Made by a program: the position numbers and the translations under genes. Positions 33,494 through 43,215 of a stretch of 64,000 nt of DNA are shown piece after piece. How positions within the stretch are numbered: the first letter of the stretch is position 1; each line of letters opens with the position of its first letter. The stretch covers positions 599,666-663,665 of the forward strand of contig NZ_JABWDU010000002.1 of the NCBI RefSeq assembly GCF_013371465.1. The letters are read 5' to 3'. Origin of the DNA: Ensifer oleiphilus (GTDB taxonomy: Bacteria; Pseudomonadota; Alphaproteobacteria; Rhizobiales; Rhizobiaceae). A model generated the notes under the pieces. The model made no database searches and was not told where the DNA came from. It saw only the letters and a list, made by a program, of their open reading frames with translations.

Positions 33494-35917
33494 TTACTCG
33501 TTCAATCTGAACGTCAGCCTGTCGATCTTGCCCGTGAACCTGAAAGGTGGATCGTAGCGATACTCGATCATGGCGACGCCGGAGCGCGTATCCAGCCCGA
33601 CGTCGAAAGCTTCGTCTTCCGGAAACGTAATCGGCGTGGTGTGATCCATCGAATTCCTGGCCACTTCCTTGCCGTCCACTGTCAGGATACCCATGCCACC
33701 TTGTCCCAACGCTGGCCCGTCCGACTTGAAGTCGAATACAATGGTGTGCTTTCCAACACCCAGTGCCGGCCCTTCCCATGTGGTCCTTTTGAGATCGAGC
33801 AGATTATAGAGGAAGACGACCTTTCCGCCGCCGATACCGAGCTCTCCCTTGCTCAGGAACAGTCCGTAACCGCCGAACCGCCCACCTTCGGTGACGATCA
33901 TGCCTTCCGCCCCACCTTCGGGTATCTCGACTTCGGCCGTGATTGTGTAGGACTTGTCCAGTATTCTCGGCGCGGCATTGGCTGGCACGCCGCTGAGTTC
34001 GCCCGAATAGGTGAATTCCGTTCGTCCCGCCGTCAGGCTCGGACGGGGCGCGTTCCAGCGGGCGAGCGTGGAGTTATCCAGCGGCAGCACGTCATGCTTT
34101 GCGGCCTCCGAATAAAACAGCGTCTGCATTTCCTTGAGCTTGTCCGGCATCTTGGCGGCAAGGTCGTCGAACTGGGTGGGGTCGTCCTTGACGTTGTAGA
34201 GCTCCCATTCGTATCCGGAGATCACATCGGGAGGCGTCTTGGAGCTGAGCTCCCACGGCAGGGTCGCTGGCGTCGTCGCCGCCACCCAGCCCTCGTGATA
34301 GATGGCGCGATTGCCGAGCATCTCGAAATATTGCGTCTTGCGCGTGGATGGCGCCTCGGCATTGGCCTTGTCCCACGTATACACCATGCTCACGCCGTCG
34401 AAGGGGCGTTGCTGGACGCCGTTGATCGTATCTGGCGCCTTGATACCGGTTGCCTCAAGGATCGTCGGCACGATGTCGATGAAATGGTGGAACTGACGGC
34501 GGATACCTCCCGCGTCAGCAATGTGTCCCGGCCACGACATCGCCATGCCCTGGGCCGTGCCGCCGAAGTGCGACGGCACCTGCTTCATCCACTTGAACGG
34601 CGTGCCCAACGCCCACGCCCAACCGGCGGAAAAATGCGGGAACGTGCGGTCCGAGCCCCAGAATTCGTACCAGAGATACTGGTCCTTCACCGGCACTGGG
34701 ACCCCGTTGAATGTCGTGAATTCGTTCGGCGTGCCGTTGAGCGTGCCTTCCGCGCTCGCACCGTTGTCGCCGCTGATGTAGATGATCAGCGTGTTGTCTT
34801 GTTCGCCCAGATCGTCGACCGCCTGGATGACCCTGCCGATCTCGTTGTCGGTATAGGCGAGATAGGCTCCATAAACGTCCGCTTGCTTTATGAAGAGCTT
34901 CTTCTGTTCGATATTGAGCGTATCCCATTCCGGCAGTTGCTTCGGCCAAGGTGTCAGCTTGGCATTCTCGGGCATGATGCCCAGCCGCTTCTGGTTGGCA
35001 AAGATGGTCTCGCGAAGCTTGTTCCAGCCCTCGTCGAAGAGGTGCATGTCGCTGATCTTCTTGATCCATTCCGGCGTGGGGTGATGCGGCGCGTGGGTGC
35101 CGCCGGGCACGTAATAGACGAAGAACGGCTTGTCCGGCGCGATCTCCTTCAGCTGCTTCATGTACTGTATGGCATCGTCGGCCATTGCCGTGGTCAGGTT
35201 CCACTCGGGCTTGCCTTCAAACGGGTAGATGGCCGTGGTGTTGCGAAACAGGTTCGGTTGCCACTGGCTCGCGTCGCCGCCGACGAAGCCGTAGAAATAG
35301 TCGAAGCCCATCCCGCTCGGCCACTGGTCGAACGGGCCCGCCTGGCTCGACTGGTAGAAGGGTGTGTTGTGGTTCTTGCCGAACCATGAGGTTGCGTAGC
35401 CATGGTCCCTGAGAACGGTGCCGATGGTGCCGTTCTCCTTGCGGATGATCGAGTCGTAGCCTGGGTACCCCGTCGCCATCTCACCAACGACACCGAAGCC
35501 GGCGACGTGATGATTGCGGCCGGTAATCAGTGCCGCGCGTGACGGTGAGCACAGCGATGTGGAGTGAAAATTGGTGAAACGCAGACCCTCGTTGGCGATG
35601 CGATCAAGCGCAGGCGTCGGGACGACGCCACCAAAGGTGCCGGGCGCACCAAACCCAACATCGTCCGTCATGATGAGCAGCACGTTTGGAGCACCCTGCG
35701 GCGGTACGATGCGCGGGGCCCACCAGGGCTGCGACTCCGTGGCCTTTTGCTTGATCACGCCGCCGAAGCTCGGATCCGATTGGGGAAGCTGTTTGCCGTC
35801 AATCGTGGTTGTGGCCGTCGGAGAACCGAGGACGCCTTTGACCTCCTGCGCAAAACAGGAGATGCAACTCATGGCGAGAAAACCTGCGCCCAAAAGCATG
35901 CTGTCACGAATTTTCAT
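33494..35917 (-). CDS. Periplasmic arylsulfatase (large, AtsA-type)
   Basis: An 807-residue sulfatase. Signal peptide ends near CISCFAQ. Catalytic features: metal-binding NVLLIMTDDVGFG, and STSLCSPSRAALITGRN whose Cys (~residue 126; CxPSR) must be converted to formylglycine; SGDNGASAEG supplies further metal ligands. The ~200 residues after the catalytic domain form a lectin-like beta sandwich. It would cleave sulfate esters outside the cytoplasm. GGAGG is well placed before the 35917 ATG. No maturase (FGE or anSME) is nearby. Divergent from the HerA-type ATPase gene. Confidence 0.94.
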   Translation of the reverse strand: MKIRDSMLLGAGFLAMSCISCFAQEVKGVLGSPTATTTIDGKQLPQSDPSFGGVIKQKATESQPWWAPRIVPPQGAPNVLLIMTDDVGFGAPGTFGGVVPTPALDRIANEGLRFTNFHSTSLCSPSRAALITGRNHHVAGFGVVGEMATGYPGYDSIIRKENGTIGTVLRDHGYATSWFGKNHNTPFYQSSQAGPFDQWPSGMGFDYFYGFVGGDASQWQPNLFRNTTAIYPFEGKPEWNLTTAMADDAIQYMKQLKEIAPDKPFFVYYVPGGTHAPHHPTPEWIKKISDMHLFDEGWNKLRETIFANQKRLGIMPENAKLTPWPKQLPEWDTLNIEQKKLFIKQADVYGAYLAYTDNEIGRVIQAVDDLGEQDNTLIIYISGDNGASAEGTLNGTPNEFTTFNGVPVPVKDQYLWYEFWGSDRTFPHFSAGWAWALGTPFKWMKQVPSHFGGTAQGMAMSWPGHIADAGGIRRQFHHFIDIVPTILEATGIKAPDTINGVQQRPFDGVSMVYTWDKANAEAPSTRKTQYFEMLGNRAIYHEGWVAATTPATLPWELSSKTPPDVISGYEWELYNVKDDPTQFDDLAAKMPDKLKEMQTLFYSEAAKHDVLPLDNSTLARWNAPRPSLTAGRTEFTYSGELSGVPANAAPRILDKSYTITAEVEIPEGGAEGMIVTEGGRFGGYGLFLSKGELGIGGGKVVFLYNLLDLKRTTWEGPALGVGKHTIVFDFKSDGPALGQGGMGILTVDGKEVARNSMDHTTPITFPEDEAFDVGLDTRSGVAMIEYRYDPPFRFTGKIDRLTFRLNE

Positions 35918-36070
35918 GATGGAAACCTCCCGTGGCATGCAGATTTTTTAATTCAATACATTAGAGTACGCGCATAAATTGATCCCAGCAATGCACCAGA
36001 TCGGTCCTGCGTCGCTCGCAGCCACCGTCGAAACCAGTTGTTAAATCCCAAGCGCTAACATGAAGGACCG

Positions 36071-38137
36071 TTGTGCCGGGGTTTTGCGTTGCTGAACAAT
36101 GATCTTCATTCCTCGATACGTGCCGGAGAGCAGGATCGCCGCGACGGTTTGAAGCCCGGCAATCGCTTCCTCGGCCGCGTCGTTGCGTGCAGCGGTTCGC
36201 GCGCAACCATCGCCGCCGTCGCCGAACAGGGCGAAACGTCGCTGACGGAACTCTGGTCGGTCGGCCGGCTGATTTCGATCACGGTCGGCAGGAACCGCGT
36301 CGTCGCGCTCGTCTACTCCATGCAGACCGTCGGCACCGAATGGGGCGAAGACGCCAACAACACGTTCCGCATCGAAGTGGAGTTGATGGGCGAAGTTCAT
36401 CCGGGGCCAAGCGGCCGCGAGGAGTTTTCCGCCGGCATCAGCGTCTATCCCTATCTCGGGGCCGTCGCCCACCGCATCCGCGCCGCAGATCTCGCCCGCA
36501 TCTACGATTCCGGCCAGGATGATTGCTGCATCATCGGCAAGCTGACGCAGGACGAAAGCCTCGACGCGACGATCCACGTGCCGTCGATGCTGGCAAAACA
36601 TTTCGCCATCGTCGGCACGACCGGCGTCGGCAAGTCGACCGCCGTGACGCTGCTTCTCAACAAGGCGATATCAGCCGATCCGAAGCTGCGCGTCTTGATC
36701 CTCGATCCGCACAACGAGTTCGCCGCCGCCTTCCCGGAGCTTTCCGTCGTCATCGACCCCGAAACACTCGACCTGCCCTTCTGGTTCTTCCGGCTGGAAG
36801 AGTTCGCCGAGGTTATCTTCCGTGGCCGGCCGGCGGTGCCCGAAGAGCTCGATATCCTGCGCGACGTCATCCCGGACGCGAAGAAGGCCTTCAAGGGCAG
36901 TGCCGAATCCGGCCTGATGCGGCGCCAGACGGAAAAGAGCTCTGTCACCGCCGATACCCCCGTGCCCTATCGCATCGCCGATCTGCTGGCGCTGATCGAG
37001 GAGCGCATCGGCCGGCTTGAAGGGCGAAACGACAAGCCACACCTGCGCTCGCTCAAAGTCCGCATTGTCTCGGCGATCAACGACCCGCGCTACCATTTCA
37101 TGTTCTCGTCGAACACGATCTCCGACACGATCCAGGATACGATCGCCAAGGTCTTCCGCATTCCCGGCGATGGCCGGCCGATCGCCACCTTCCAGCTTGC
37201 CGGTATTCCCTCCGAAGTCGTCAACTCCGTCGCCTCCGTTCTCTGCCGCATGGCGTTCGAAATCGGTCTTTGGAGCAATGGCGGCATCCACATGCTGGTC
37301 GTGTGCGAAGAGGCCCATCGCTACGTGCCCGCCGATCCCTCGCTCGGTTTCCTGCCGACGCGCCAGGCGATTGCCCGCATCGCCAAGGAAGGCCGCAAAT
37401 ACGGGGTGTCGCTCGGCATCATCACCCAGCGCCCGGGCGAACTCGACCCGACGATCCTGTCGCAGTGCTCGACGGTCTTTGCCATGCGGCTTGCCAACGA
37501 CCGCGACCAGGACATCATCCGCTCGGCCATTCCCAACTCGTCGATCTCGACCACCAGCTTCATCTCCTCGATCGGCAACGGTGAAGCCATCGCCTTCGGC
37601 GAGGCAGTTGCGGTGCCCATGCGCATGCGCTTTGATCGCGTCAAGGAAGAGCGGCTGCCGCGCGCCCACGGGATCACCGACCGGATTGACGAAGATCAAC
37701 CGCCGACGGTCGACATTCGTTCTATCGTCAACCGCATGCGGGCGATCACCGGCCCGAACATCTCCAGTTTCCAGCAGAGCTATCTGGCGGCCACCGACCC
37801 CGGTGAACAGGAAGAGCGGCTCTGGGCCGCCGAACTCGGACCGGAGGCCCATGACGAGCCGGAGGAGACCGGCTTCAAGGAAACACCGGACGAAATCGAG
37901 CCCTACCGCCCCGATATGCTGCCGCGCGCGCCGGAACCCGGCAATCCGCAGCTCGAGCGTTTCAACCAGATTCGCCAGCAGCTTCTGACGGAACCTCCCG
38001 AGACGACGGCCGGTTATCGCCCGCTGTCACCGGCCGATCCCCACGCCGCCCGTCCGGCGGTGGAGCCGCGCCGCGAAGGCTCGCTGCGCGACAGCCTTCT
38101 CAGGCGCCCGCTCGGTAGCATCATCCGCAAGCCCTGA
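36071..38137 (+). CDS. HerA-like ATPase (DUF87), start codon uncertain
   Basis: A HerA/FtsK-superfamily ATPase of up to 688 residues. An N-terminal barrel (NRFLGRVVACSGSRATIAAV) precedes Walker A IVGTTGVGKSTAV (~residues 180-190), Walker B VVCEEAHRY, and the arginine/sensor region GRKYGVSLGIITQRPGELDPTILSQCSTVFAMRL. The C-terminal 100 residues are Pro/Glu-rich. HerA proteins translocate DNA, usually with a NurA nuclease, but none is here, and some HerA-like proteins act in phage defence. No ATG fits; TTG at 36071 or a later TTG is the likely start. It sits between two accessory-looking sulfatase genes. Confidence 0.85.
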   Translation: MCRGFALLNNDLHSSIRAGEQDRRDGLKPGNRFLGRVVACSGSRATIAAVAEQGETSLTELWSVGRLISITVGRNRVVALVYSMQTVGTEWGEDANNTFRIEVELMGEVHPGPSGREEFSAGISVYPYLGAVAHRIRAADLARIYDSGQDDCCIIGKLTQDESLDATIHVPSMLAKHFAIVGTTGVGKSTAVTLLLNKAISADPKLRVLILDPHNEFAAAFPELSVVIDPETLDLPFWFFRLEEFAEVIFRGRPAVPEELDILRDVIPDAKKAFKGSAESGLMRRQTEKSSVTADTPVPYRIADLLALIEERIGRLEGRNDKPHLRSLKVRIVSAINDPRYHFMFSSNTISDTIQDTIAKVFRIPGDGRPIATFQLAGIPSEVVNSVASVLCRMAFEIGLWSNGGIHMLVVCEEAHRYVPADPSLGFLPTRQAIARIAKEGRKYGVSLGIITQRPGELDPTILSQCSTVFAMRLANDRDQDIIRSAIPNSSISTTSFISSIGNGEAIAFGEAVAVPMRMRFDRVKEERLPRAHGITDRIDEDQPPTVDIRSIVNRMRAITGPNISSFQQSYLAATDPGEQEERLWAAELGPEAHDEPEETGFKETPDEIEPYRPDMLPRAPEPGNPQLERFNQIRQQLLTEPPETTAGYRPLSPADPHAARPAVEPRREGSLRDSLLRRPLGSIIRKP

Positions 38138-38435
38138 TACCAGGCGCGCCTCGGCAGGTCGTGGCCTTCGCCACAACCGTGAAGGCGGCTCCCGGCTTCT
38201 CCGTCGTGCTCTCGGCCATCGGGACAAGGCATGCCGATCAAGGATCGCTTCGGCGTCTCCAGCGAGCCAATCGACTTGATCAGACAGGCCTGCCGTGCCG
38301 TCACTCTCCTTCTGGTTCCCCCCGCGTTTTCTTGCTGTTGCTAAATTGCGGCTATGTCGCCACACTCAAATCCAAGCAGGAATCACGGCCGGGTGCACGG
38401 GGTTGATGCATGAGGGCCGACAGAGGGGATCACTC

Positions 38436-39236
38436 ATGCGATACGCCAGGTTGAAATACGCCACAGCCTTGTTCGCCATGTTCGCGACGACGGCGCAGGC
38501 GCAGGATTCGAATGCGGATCTCGCCAAGAAGCTTTCAAACCCCATCGCCTCGCTGATCAGTGTTCCCTTCCAGTTCAACTACGACAGCGGCTACGGGCCT
38601 GATGACGGCAACAAGTCGACGCTCAACATCCAGCCGGTCATTCCGTTCTCGCTGAACGCCGACTGGAACGTCATTTCGCGAACCATTCTGCCGGTAACCT
38701 CGCAGAACGACATTGCAGGTCCGAGCGGCTCGCAGTTCGGCCTCGGTGACACGCTGCAGAGCCTCTTCTTCTCGCCCGCAAAACCCACGGAAAGCGGGAT
38801 CATCTGGGGCGTCGGCCCGGCATTTCTTATCCCGACCGCGACCGACGATCTGCTCGGCGGCGAAAAATGGGGCGCCGGCCCGACCGTCGTCGTGCTCAAG
38901 CAGGAAAGAGAATGGACCTACGGCGTACTTGCCAACCACATCTGGTCTTTTGCCGGCAGCGACGAGCGCAACGACATCAGCTCCACCTTCCTGCAGCCGT
39001 TCCTGTCCTACACGACGCACGATGCCTGGACTTTCACGCTCAACACCGAATCCACCTATGACTGGAAGGCGGAAGAGTGGAGCGTCCCGATCAACTTCAA
39101 CATCTCCAAGCTGATCACCATCGACAAGCAGCCGATCAGCCTTGGCGCCGGCGTGCGCTATTGGGCGGCAGCACCCGACAATGGCCCGGAGGGCCTCGGC
39201 GTCCGGCTGACGATGACATTCCTTTTCCCGAAGTAA
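38436..39236 (+). CDS. Outer-membrane transporter-like protein (phenol-degradation meta-pathway family)
   Basis: A 266-residue exported protein: signal peptide (YATALFAMFATTAQAQ) then a beta-rich body, with LSNPIASLISVPFQFNYDSGYGPDDGNKSTLNIQPVIPFSLNADWNVISRTILPV near the start and a terminal aromatic strand LGVRLTMTFLFPK. This matches the PF13557 family of putative outer-membrane channels. GGGGAT precedes the 38436 ATG; the frame is open to 38295 without support. Between the HerA ATPase and a Ca2+/H+ antiporter gene (convergent). Confidence 0.8.
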   Translation: MRYARLKYATALFAMFATTAQAQDSNADLAKKLSNPIASLISVPFQFNYDSGYGPDDGNKSTLNIQPVIPFSLNADWNVISRTILPVTSQNDIAGPSGSQFGLGDTLQSLFFSPAKPTESGIIWGVGPAFLIPTATDDLLGGEKWGAGPTVVVLKQEREWTYGVLANHIWSFAGSDERNDISSTFLQPFLSYTTHDAWTFTLNTESTYDWKAEEWSVPINFNISKLITIDKQPISLGAGVRYWAAAPDNGPEGLGVRLTMTFLFPK

Positions 39237-39299
39237 CGCCCAGGATCGGGCGCTCCGCAGTGCCGCGCCTGTCATCGGCATGCCTGCCCGCGCGTGAAC

Positions 39300-40400
39300 T
39301 CACAACAGTTTGGGCGGCAGCAGATACAGCGTCATGGCGAAGATCAGATAGACCATCAGCATCAGCACGCCCACAAACCACGCGGCGCGACCGCTGTTGG
39401 TGACGATGATGGCGGTCATGGTGGCCACCAACACCATGATCACTGCACCCGGCCAGAACTGCAGGTCCATCGGCGTCGGGCCGATGACGTAACTCAGGAG
39501 CACAAGCACCGGAGCAACGAAAAGCGCAATCTGGGCCGCACTGCCGAGCGCAATGCCGACGCTCAGGTCCAGCCGGTTCTTGCGCGCACCGGAAAATGCC
39601 GAAGTCATTTCTGCCGCCGCGCCGACGAGTGCGACCACGATAAAGCCCACGAAGGCGGGCGTCATTCCGAACGTCTCTGCCGCCTGCTGAACCGATTCCA
39701 CGAACACCTCGCTGACCAGAGCGACCATGATCGTCACGGCGGCAAGCGTCGCAAGTGCTACACTCAACGGCCAGGGAGCCTCATCCGAGGCGGAGGCGTG
39801 CTCGGCGCTGCCGAAGAATTCGCGATGGCTCTTCAAAGAGAAGAACAGCCCCAACCCGTAGGCGATGATCAGAACGATCGCCAGACCGAAGCTCAGATCC
39901 TGCATGAAATCCGGCGCCGCAGCGACACTATCGGCATCGGCCATTGCCGAGGGTACGATCAGTGCGATTGTTGCCAGGAAAAGAAGGCTCGTCTGCAGGC
40001 GGGCGCTGACGCGGTTGTAATCCTGAACGTGGTATTTCAGTCCGCCGAGCAGGAATGACGCCCCCAGCATGAAGAGCGTGTTGCAGACAATGGCGCCAGC
40101 CAGCGAAGCTTTCACCAGCGTGTATTGACCAAGCCGCAATGCGGCGAGTGCGATGATGAGTTCGGTCAGATTGCCGAGCGTCGCGTTCAGCAGACTGCCG
40201 ACCGTGTCGCCCGTTCTCGCAGCGACGGCTTCGGTGGCGTGGCTGAGCAAGGTTGCCAATGGAATGATCGCCAGGACCGAGAGCAGAAACAGCAGCGTAT
40301 GTGCATCAGGCACTGCGCTATGCGCCACCAGCACCAGCGGCGCCAAGACCAGCAGCCAGAGAAGCGGAGTGTGCCGAATTTCGTGCCAAAGCTGGCTCAT
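39300..40400 (-). CDS. Calcium/proton antiporter (CaCA superfamily, ChaA/Cax type)
   Basis: A 366-residue exchanger with about eleven membrane segments and both alpha repeats: GDTVGSLLNATLGNLTELIIALAALR (acidic residue Glu in GNLTEL) and VALVGAAAEMTSAFSGARKNRLDLSVGIALGSAAQIALFVAPVLVL. It exports Ca2+ (perhaps Na+ or K+) in exchange for protons. GGAGG is 5 bases before the ATG. It follows a K+-channel gene by 63 bp on the same strand, so the two may be co-transcribed for ion homeostasis. Confidence 0.92.
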   Translation of the reverse strand: MSQLWHEIRHTPLLWLLVLAPLVLVAHSAVPDAHTLLFLLSVLAIIPLATLLSHATEAVAARTGDTVGSLLNATLGNLTELIIALAALRLGQYTLVKASLAGAIVCNTLFMLGASFLLGGLKYHVQDYNRVSARLQTSLLFLATIALIVPSAMADADSVAAAPDFMQDLSFGLAIVLIIAYGLGLFFSLKSHREFFGSAEHASASDEAPWPLSVALATLAAVTIMVALVSEVFVESVQQAAETFGMTPAFVGFIVVALVGAAAEMTSAFSGARKNRLDLSVGIALGSAAQIALFVAPVLVLLSYVIGPTPMDLQFWPGAVIMVLVATMTAIIVTNSGRAAWFVGVLMLMVYLIFAMTLYLLPPKLL

Positions 40401-40463
40401 GATACCCTCCGGAAAGCATTGACGTTTCCTGACCGCACCGCTGAAGGCGACCATGAACGAGGT

Positions 40464-40805
40464 TCAGTCCGGCGGCTTTCGGTCGTTGTGTTCATCGGCG
40501 GTCGCCTGCAGCGCCTGGACACTGACCGCTGCAACGAGGCCGGTGAGCACAATCCCGGAAAAGCCGACCACCATGGACAGCACCCGCGAAGACGTATGGC
40601 TCGGCGTCAGATCGCCGTAACCGATGGTGAGACCGGTGACAAAGGTGAAATACAGGGCGTCGATCACCCGCCACTCCTCTATTCGCCCGATCACCAGGCC
40701 GCCGCCAACCATGATGCAAAGAATGGCGGACAGGATTGGCCAGACAACGCCAAGCTGGCGATAGAACGCAATGAAGAAGATCCGTCTCGTGTGCTTAGAC
40801 CCCAT
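40464..40805 (-). CDS. Two-helix potassium channel (Ion_trans_2)
   Basis: A 113-residue protein with two membrane helices around a pore loop. The selectivity filter is in TFVTGLTIGYGDLTPSHTSSRVLSMVVGFSGIVLTGLVAAV (TIGYGDL), the K+-channel signature TxGYGD. No ligand-binding (RCK or cyclic-nucleotide) domain follows, so a minimal KcsA-like channel is encoded. The 40805 ATG has a weak GAGTGGG upstream. Gene order K+ channel then Ca2+ antiporter. Confidence 0.88.
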   Translation of the reverse strand: MGSKHTRRIFFIAFYRQLGVVWPILSAILCIMVGGGLVIGRIEEWRVIDALYFTFVTGLTIGYGDLTPSHTSSRVLSMVVGFSGIVLTGLVAAVSVQALQATADEHNDRKPPD

Positions 40806-41213
40806 CGGACCCACTCGAAAAAGAAACCCCTGACACCCCCATGATGACCGCCTGAACGCTTGTTCGGGATGTCGCCGATAACCGGACTGCTCCTGCAGTC
40901 CAGGCTGCAATTTAGGGTGATCTAATGTGGATGAATGTCAACTCTGTAACGGTAACGATGGAGGGAACCTGAATTCTCTCAGGCTGCCTCACACTGGGGC
41001 ATCGTGTGCTCAACCGACGATGGAAGCCTAGGTTGCCGCAACATACTTGCGCAAATTCTAAAAAAGACGAAACTGCGCCCCGCGCCGCAAAGGTGCACAG
41101 AATGCCAGGACAGCAATCGGGGTTCTTGCGGCACGGCTTATCCGGCCGGGCTGCGCCTATTCCCGCCTATCTCGTTCGCAGTCACATCCAAACAACAGAT
41201 GAGGACACTGATC
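40806..41213. other. Divergent promoter gap
   Basis: 408 bases between the K+-channel start and the second sulfatase start. Nothing convincing beyond promoter-like AT-rich stretches; the sulfatase frame is open through much of it but has no ribosome-binding site until 41214. Confidence 0.45.
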
Positions 41214-42932
41214 ATGATAGACCAAGCTGATCGACCACATTCATTGACAAGCCGCCGGTTGGGCCTCGAAGCCCGAACCAAGTTCCTCGCAACAGTCGCT
41301 GCGGCGCTTACGTTGGTCGCCGTCCCCTGGGGATCGGCGGCAGCCCAGACAACGCAATCTGCCAAACCCAACATTCTCATGATTGTTTCCGATGATACGG
41401 GCTTCGGCGACCTCGGGCCGTATGGCGGCGGCGAGGGCCGCGGAATGCCGACCCCCAACATCGACAGGTTGGCAGACAATGGAATGACGTTCTTTGACTT
41501 CTACGCCCAGCCGAGTTGTACGCCCGGCCGTGCAGCGATGATCACGGGGCGAATTCCCAATCGCAGCGGCATGACGACCGTCGCGTTTCAGGGCCAGGGC
41601 GGTGGCCTGCCTGCAGCCGAATGGACCCTTGCGTCCGTTCTCAAGCTTGGCGGCTACGATACCTACTTCACTGGCAAGTGGCACCTTGGGGAGGCTGACT
41701 ACGCGCTGCCGAACGCCCAGGGCTTCGACGTGATGAGATATTGCGGGCTCTACCACCTGAACGCCTACACCTACGCCGATCCGACCTGGTTCCCGGACAT
41801 GGACCCGAAGTTGCGGGCGATGTTCCAGCGGGTAACAAAAGGCGCCCTGTCAGGCAAAACGGGTGAAAAGGCAGTCGAGGAGTTCAAGATCAACGGCCAG
41901 TACGTCGACACCCCAACGATCAATGGCGCACCCGGCGTTGTCGGTATTCCGTTCTTCGACAGCTACGTCGAGAAGGCCGCAGTCGGCTTCCTTGACGACG
42001 CATCCAAGTCCGGCAAGCCCTTCTTTATCAGCGTCAACTTCATGAAGGTGCATCAGCCGAACATGCCGGCACCGGAGTTCGAGCATAAGTCGATGTCGAA
42101 ATCGAAGTATGCCGACAGCATCGTGGAACTGGACACCCGCATTGGCCGCATCATGGATAAACTCCATGAAACCGGCTTGGACAGAAATACCCTGGTGTTT
42201 TACACCACCGATAATGGCGCCTGGCAGGATGTGTATCCTGACGCCGGCTACACGCCATTCCGCGGCACCAAGGGCACCGTCCGCGAAGGCGGCAATCGCG
42301 TTCCCGCTATCGCTGTGTGGCCAGGCAAGATCAAGCCCAACAGCAAGAACCACGATATCGTCGGCGGGCTCGATCTGATGGCAACCTTCGCCGCCGTCGC
42401 GGGCGTCGCCCTGCCCGACAAGGACCGCGAGGGCCAACCGATCATCTTCGACAGCTATGACATGTCGCCCATCCTGCTGGGTACGGGCAAGTCGGAACGC
42501 ACCTCCTGGTTCTACTTCACTGAGAACGAGCTCTCGCCCGGCGCTGCCCGCGTCGGCAACTACAAGGCCGTGTTCAACCTGCGCGGCGATGATGGTCAAG
42601 AGACGGGTGGGCTGGCGGTCGATTCGAACCTTGGCTGGAAAGGTGCATCCAAATATGTCGCAACCGTCCCGCAGGTCTTCGATCTCTGGCAGGATCCGCA
42701 GGAGCGCTACGACATCTTCATGAACAACTATACCGAGCGCACCTGGACGATGGTCACCATCAGCGACGCGATCAAGCAGCTGATGCAGACCTATGTGAAG
42801 TATCCGCCGCGCAAGCTGCAGAGCGAAACCTACACCGGTCCGCTCGAGATCTCGAAGTACCAACAGTTCCAGTGGCTACGCGAAGAGTTGTCAAAGGACG
42901 GTTTCAAGATCTCGCTGCCAACAGGCAACTAA
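41214..42932 (+). CDS. Periplasmic arylsulfatase (second copy)
   Basis: A 572-residue sulfatase. N-terminal signal (LATVAAALTLVAVPWGSAAAQ), then the metal site NILMIVSDDTGFGDLGPYGG, and QPSCTPGRAAMITGR holding the Cys (~residue 102, CxPxR) for formylglycine. GKWHLGEADYALPN and YTTDNGAWQDVYPDAG supply further active-site residues. It lacks the C-terminal beta-sandwich of the 807-residue relative at 33494. The start at 41214 has GAGGAC 8 bases upstream. A family-1 repeat starts at its stop codon. Substrate is unknown. Confidence 0.93.
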   Translation: MIDQADRPHSLTSRRLGLEARTKFLATVAAALTLVAVPWGSAAAQTTQSAKPNILMIVSDDTGFGDLGPYGGGEGRGMPTPNIDRLADNGMTFFDFYAQPSCTPGRAAMITGRIPNRSGMTTVAFQGQGGGLPAAEWTLASVLKLGGYDTYFTGKWHLGEADYALPNAQGFDVMRYCGLYHLNAYTYADPTWFPDMDPKLRAMFQRVTKGALSGKTGEKAVEEFKINGQYVDTPTINGAPGVVGIPFFDSYVEKAAVGFLDDASKSGKPFFISVNFMKVHQPNMPAPEFEHKSMSKSKYADSIVELDTRIGRIMDKLHETGLDRNTLVFYTTDNGAWQDVYPDAGYTPFRGTKGTVREGGNRVPAIAVWPGKIKPNSKNHDIVGGLDLMATFAAVAGVALPDKDREGQPIIFDSYDMSPILLGTGKSERTSWFYFTENELSPGAARVGNYKAVFNLRGDDGQETGGLAVDSNLGWKGASKYVATVPQVFDLWQDPQERYDIFMNNYTERTWTMVTISDAIKQLMQTYVKYPPRKLQSETYTGPLEISKYQQFQWLREELSKDGFKISLPTGN

Positions 42933-43033
42933 GGCATGTCGCGTAAAAGTGTTCCGCGGTTTTGCGACAACGACACGCGTGAAAACAAGACCTTGAAGCG
43001 CGCCAACCGAATCTGAACGATCGCGACGCGCTC
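42932..43033 (+). repeat. About 100-bp intergenic repeat, family 1, copy 3
   Basis: GGCATGTCGCG, AAAAGTGTTCCGCGGTTTTGC, GCGTGAAAACAAG, GAAGCGCGCC and GATCGCGACGCGCT in the same order as copy 1 reversed. It starts exactly at a stop codon, as do the other copies. Confidence 0.8.
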
Positions 43034-43118
43034 TCGTCACATCTCCCGATGTGGCCTGAAGAAGAACGAAAGCGGGTCTTTGTGTGGGCGACCAGACGAC
43101 ACCCCGCACCAAGCGACA

Positions 43119-43143
43119 AAGCCGCCGAGGACGGCGGCTTTTT
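43119..43143. terminator. Intrinsic terminator
   Basis: Perfect 9-bp stem AAGCCGCCG / CGGCGGCTT with loop AGGA and five T. It lies 186 bases after the second sulfatase stop and before the miaA stop; A residues on the left make it usable from either side. Confidence 0.8.
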
Positions 43144-43215
43144 ACCGCAAGGCTGAATTTCTGATCACAATTCCAAACCCGAACGTTGCCAGGGGCGCGA
43201 TCACCCGCCAGAAAT

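Noticed and set aside
33476-35389. 637-codon + strand frame
   Set aside because: Antisense to the large arylsulfatase, which has a complete active site.
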